DNA of 64,000 nucleotides from Acidobacteriota bacterium (GTDB taxonomy: Bacteria > Acidobacteriota > Terriglobia > Bryobacterales > Bryobacteraceae). The stretch is taken from the NCBI GenBank assembly GCA_026393985.1, contig JAPKZB010000058.1, positions 55,823 to 119,822 on the forward strand, read 5' to 3'. The first letter of the stretch is position 1. Each line of letters begins with the position of its first letter. The notes below the pieces were generated by a model. That model did not search any database, had not been told where the DNA came from, and was given only the letters and a program-made list of their open reading frames with translations. The translations under genes were made by a program, and so were the position numbers. Positions 63,246 to 64,000 of this stretch are shown one piece after another.

Positions 63246-64000
63246 ATGCCAGAAACATTTCGTAACTACATCAACGGCGAGTGGGTCGACGGACCAACGT
63301 TTGAAAACCGCAACCCCGCCAACACCGACGAACTCGTCGGCCTCTTCGTCAAAGGCACCGCCGCCGATGTCGACCGCGCCGCCGACGCCGCCCAGGCCGC
63401 CTTCTTGAAGTGGAGCACCATGCCCGGCCCCGCCCGCGGCGCTCTGCTCTTCAAGGTCGCCGATATCCTCGAAAAGAAGTTCGATCAGCTCGGCGAAGAG
63501 ATGTGCCGCGAAGAGGGCAAAACCCTCCCCGAAGCCAAGGGCGAAGTCCGCCGCGCCATCAATATCTTCCGCTACTTTGGCAGCGAAGGCTCCCGCCTCC
63601 CCGGCCACCTCGTCCCCTCCGAACGCGACCGCGTCCACATGTTTGCCATCCGCAAACCCATCGGCGTCGTCGGCCTCATCACCCCCTGGAACTTCCCCAT
63701 CGCCATCCCGGCCTGGAAGCTCGCCCCCGCCCTCGTCTGCGGCAACACCGTCATCCTCAAACCCGCCAGCGTCGCCCCCCTCAGCGCCTGGCGCATCGTC
63801 GAAGCCTGTCATGAAGCCGGCATCCCCCCGGGCGTCGTCAACTTCATCGCCGGCAGCGGCGGCACCATCGGCGGCGCCCTCGTCAACGCCCAGCCCGTCA
63901 AGGCCATCTCCTTCACCGGCTCGGTCGACATCGGCAACTGGGTCCACACCGAAGGCTCCAAGCGCCACCTCCGCCTCCAGCTCGAAATGGGCGGTAAGAA
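63246..64000 (+). CDS. Aldehyde dehydrogenase (5' part, continues past window)
   Basis: The frame is open to the window end. The first ~251 residues include NYINGEWVDG, TPWNFPIAIPAWKLAPALVCGNTVILKPAS for the cofactor site, SFTGSVDIG, and LELEMGGK-like start (LQLEMGGKN) with the Glu general base. The nucleophilic Cys lies beyond the window. ATG 63246 follows lemA by 9 bp. Typical of NAD-dependent aldehyde dehydrogenases. Confidence 0.93.
   Translation, partial: MPETFRNYINGEWVDGPTFENRNPANTDELVGLFVKGTAADVDRAADAAQAAFLKWSTMPGPARGALLFKVADILEKKFDQLGEEMCREEGKTLPEAKGEVRRAINIFRYFGSEGSRLPGHLVPSERDRVHMFAIRKPIGVVGLITPWNFPIAIPAWKLAPALVCGNTVILKPASVAPLSAWRIVEACHEAGIPPGVVNFIAGSGGTIGGALVNAQPVKAISFTGSVDIGNWVHTEGSKRHLRLQLEMGGK

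Noticed and set aside
60795..63968. Very long minus-strand open frame (1057 codons)
   Set aside because: It lies antisense to clear M16, TPM, nucleotidyltransferase and lemA genes; the Gly/Glu/Asp/Val-rich translation is the usual shadow in high-GC DNA.
1..64000. CRISPR arrays, rRNA genes, insertion sequences
   Set aside because: No regularly spaced repeats, no rRNA-like segments and no transposase or terminal inverted repeats were recognised.

Overview
The window looks like chromosomal DNA of a high-GC acidobacterium, most likely of the Solibacter/Bryobacter group. This is an inference from content. The markers are an Oar-like TonB-dependent receptor with an N-terminal carboxypeptidase-regulatory-like domain, the remains of an SBBP (beta-propeller repeat) protein, a fused KGD-type 2-oxoglutarate dehydrogenase, and several Tat-type 'RRxF/L' secreted proteins. 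Genes are densely packed, often with ATGA or TGATG overlaps.

Layout. 0-4.7 kb: end of a glutamine-synthetase-like gene, an SDR, an aldehyde dehydrogenase and an S9 peptidase gene with an in-frame TGA. 5.3-11 kb: five consecutive glycosyltransferases and alanine racemase (surface polysaccharide and wall). 11-17 kb: an M24-like protein, a Gfo/Idh/MocA oxidoreductase and the fused oxoglutarate dehydrogenase. 17.1-24 kb (minus strand): a DUF58 / transglutaminase / MoxR / TPR operon, whose last gene is followed by two decayed copies of its own 3' end. 24-26.9 kb: sulfatase, TauE/SafE permease, selenocysteine tRNA, HD-domain protein, tRNA-Ala.

26.9-36.2 kb is an accessory stretch starting at tRNA-Ala(GGC). 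It holds a DUF2200 gene broken by an amber codon, a PLD-helicase-DUF3427 protein, a two-gene cassette with a ketosynthase III / haem-oxygenase-like diiron fusion, a trypsin-like protease fused to a DNA/RNA non-specific endonuclease, and two gene-poor gaps. It is the best place to look for an undescribed system.

36.2-49.7 kb: TonB receptor, glycosyltransferase, yggS, an operon of an uncharacterised PD-(D/E)XK-like protein, a DUF697-like protein, a CxxC protein and an SDR, then a B3 metallo-beta-lactamase-like protein, an MFS transporter, an OYE-family oxidoreductase and a Tat-exported protein. 49.7-50.6 kb: decayed SBBP gene. 50.6-64 kb: housekeeping and regulatory genes (2-hydroxyacid dehydrogenase, 7Fe ferredoxin, isopropylmalate-dehydrogenase-like enzyme, NarL-type two-component pair, lepA, enoyl-CoA hydratase, ribH, nusB, M16 peptidase, TPM protein, nucleotidyltransferase, lemA) and the start of a second aldehyde dehydrogenase.

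No CRISPR array, rRNA or transposase was recognised. All homology calls rest on motif recognition by eye; no database search was run.
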